In this document: positions 63,420-64,000 of the stretch, piece by piece
Position numbering within the stretch: the first letter of the stretch is position 1
Layout of the letters: each line of letters begins with the position of its first letter
NCBI RefSeq assembly: GCF_012062845.1
Contig: NZ_WWNB01000002.1
Coordinates: forward strand, 186,001-250,000
Source of the DNA: Halomonas salinarum
GTDB lineage: Bacteria; Pseudomonadota; Gammaproteobacteria; Pseudomonadales; Halomonadaceae
DNA length: 64,000 nucleotides
Reading direction: 5' to 3'
Made by a program: the position numbers and the translations under genes
Notes under the pieces: generated by a model
Told to the model about the DNA's origin: nothing
What the model saw: the letters and a program-made list of their open reading frames with translations, nothing else
Databases searched by the model: none

Positions 63420-64000
63420 TCAACCGGCCAGGGCGTCCTGCTCGTCCTTTAACCGTGCCACCTCCTCGCCGACGCGGCGCAGGGCTGCCTCGATGGTCGG
63501 GGTCATGGCCCCGGCATAGTTGAGGCGCAGGCACTCGCGGTACTTGCCTGAGGCCGAGAACAGCGCCCCGGGGGCGATGCGAAGCCTGGCCGGCGTGAGG
63601 CGCTCGTTGAGGCGCAGGGAATCGATGCCCACCGGCAACTCCAGCCACAGCACAAAGCCCCCCTGGGGATAGCTGATCCCGGTATCGACCGGAAAGTAGC
63701 GCCTCACCCAATCGATCATCTGATCCCGCTGGCGGCGATACTGCGCGACCACCGCGCGCACATGCCGCTCGTGGTGGCCCTTGGCAATGAAGTCGGCAAT
63801 GGCCAGTTGCGGCAGGGTTGCCGAAGCGCCGGTGGAGACATACTTCATGTGCTGGACGCGGTCGCGGTAGCGTCCCGGGGCGATCCAGCCCACCCGCAGC
63901 CCCGGCATCAGGGTCTTCGAGAAGCCACTGCACAACAGCACCCGGCCGTCGTCGTCGAAGGCCTTGAGGGTACGGGGGCGCGGTGTCTCGAAGGCCAGCT
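63420..64000 (-). CDS. PLP-dependent aminotransferase-fold protein, MocR-type (partial)
   Basis: Only the C-terminal 190 or so residues lie in the window; the 5' part runs off the right edge. The PLP lysine is in CSGFSKTLMPGLRVGWIAPG, and QGGFVLWLELP plus the Arg of CLRLNYAG complete the fold-type I site. These match GntR/MocR transcription factors and 2-aminoadipate aminotransferases; which one depends on the missing N-terminus. Confidence 0.82.
   Translation of the reverse strand, partial: LAFETPRPRTLKAFDDDGRVLLCSGFSKTLMPGLRVGWIAPGRYRDRVQHMKYVSTGASATLPQLAIADFIAKGHHERHVRAVVAQYRRQRDQMIDWVRRYFPVDTGISYPQGGFVLWLELPVGIDSLRLNERLTPARLRIAPGALFSASGKYRECLRLNYAGAMTPTIEAALRRVGEEVARLKDEQDALAG

Overview
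The window is a GC-rich gammaproteobacterial chromosome segment that looks like Halomonas or a close relative (Halomonadaceae). The case rests on gene content and order: the trkA-trkH potassium uptake pair, lptF-lptG divergent from pepA followed by holC and valS, bacterioferritin with its ferredoxin, and a class Ia ribonucleotide reductase whose large subunit has two ATP-cones. No rRNA, tRNA or CRISPR array was seen. Species cannot be decided from the sequence alone.

Layout. 0-10 kb: trkA-trkH, a TraB-family membrane protein, a membrane diguanylate cyclase, the first copy of a 146-bp dispersed repeat, a tRNA-modifying DTW protein overlapping a bile-acid-type symporter, an exported metallo-beta-lactamase-fold enzyme and a sirtuin. 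10.4-15.3 kb is accessory DNA. Four integron attC sites delimit three gene cassettes (a GFA-family enzyme and two unknown proteins with HEPN-like features). No integron integrase is seen, so this is a CALIN-type array. It abuts an IS91-family element (HUH transposase plus tyrosine recombinase), which in turn abuts a truncated DUF427 gene. 15.6-28.3 kb is core: truC-tcdA, bfr/bfd with a Fur-box-like site, an RDD protein, lptFG, pepA, ilvE, holC and valS. The second repeat copy ends at the holC start codon.

28.5-37.5 kb holds small stress and housekeeping genes (META lipoprotein, DoxX, glyoxalase, a methyladenine glycosylase, azoreductase, MliC/COG3650 lipoprotein). A frameshifted metE remnant lies beside intact metR, followed by an RstA/RstB-like two-component pair. 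37.6-42.2 kb is nrdA-nrdB, preceded by paired NrdR boxes and DnaA-box-like sites. A glutaredoxin-MauE fusion follows, behind a promoter with MerR-type geometry.

43.3-46.1 kb appears rearranged and very GC-rich: rhomboid protease, a broken RND transporter, DUF3565, a stand-alone LigD phosphoesterase domain and a ChrR-type double cupin. 46.2-64 kb: a Kef-type potassium/proton antiporter, a DUF808 gene fragment, a FAN1-like nuclease overlapping an XPD/DinG-like helicase, a PAS-GGDEF protein overlapping an MFS transporter, a CocE-type hydrolase behind an ATP-grasp ligase, TelA with a membrane partner, an aldo/keto reductase and a partial MocR-type aminotransferase.

The most interesting parts are the integrase-less cassette array with its HEPN-like proteins, the repeat family whose two copies have different but self-matching ends, and the several gene remnants (metE, RND, DUF808, DUF427) that record recent rearrangement.
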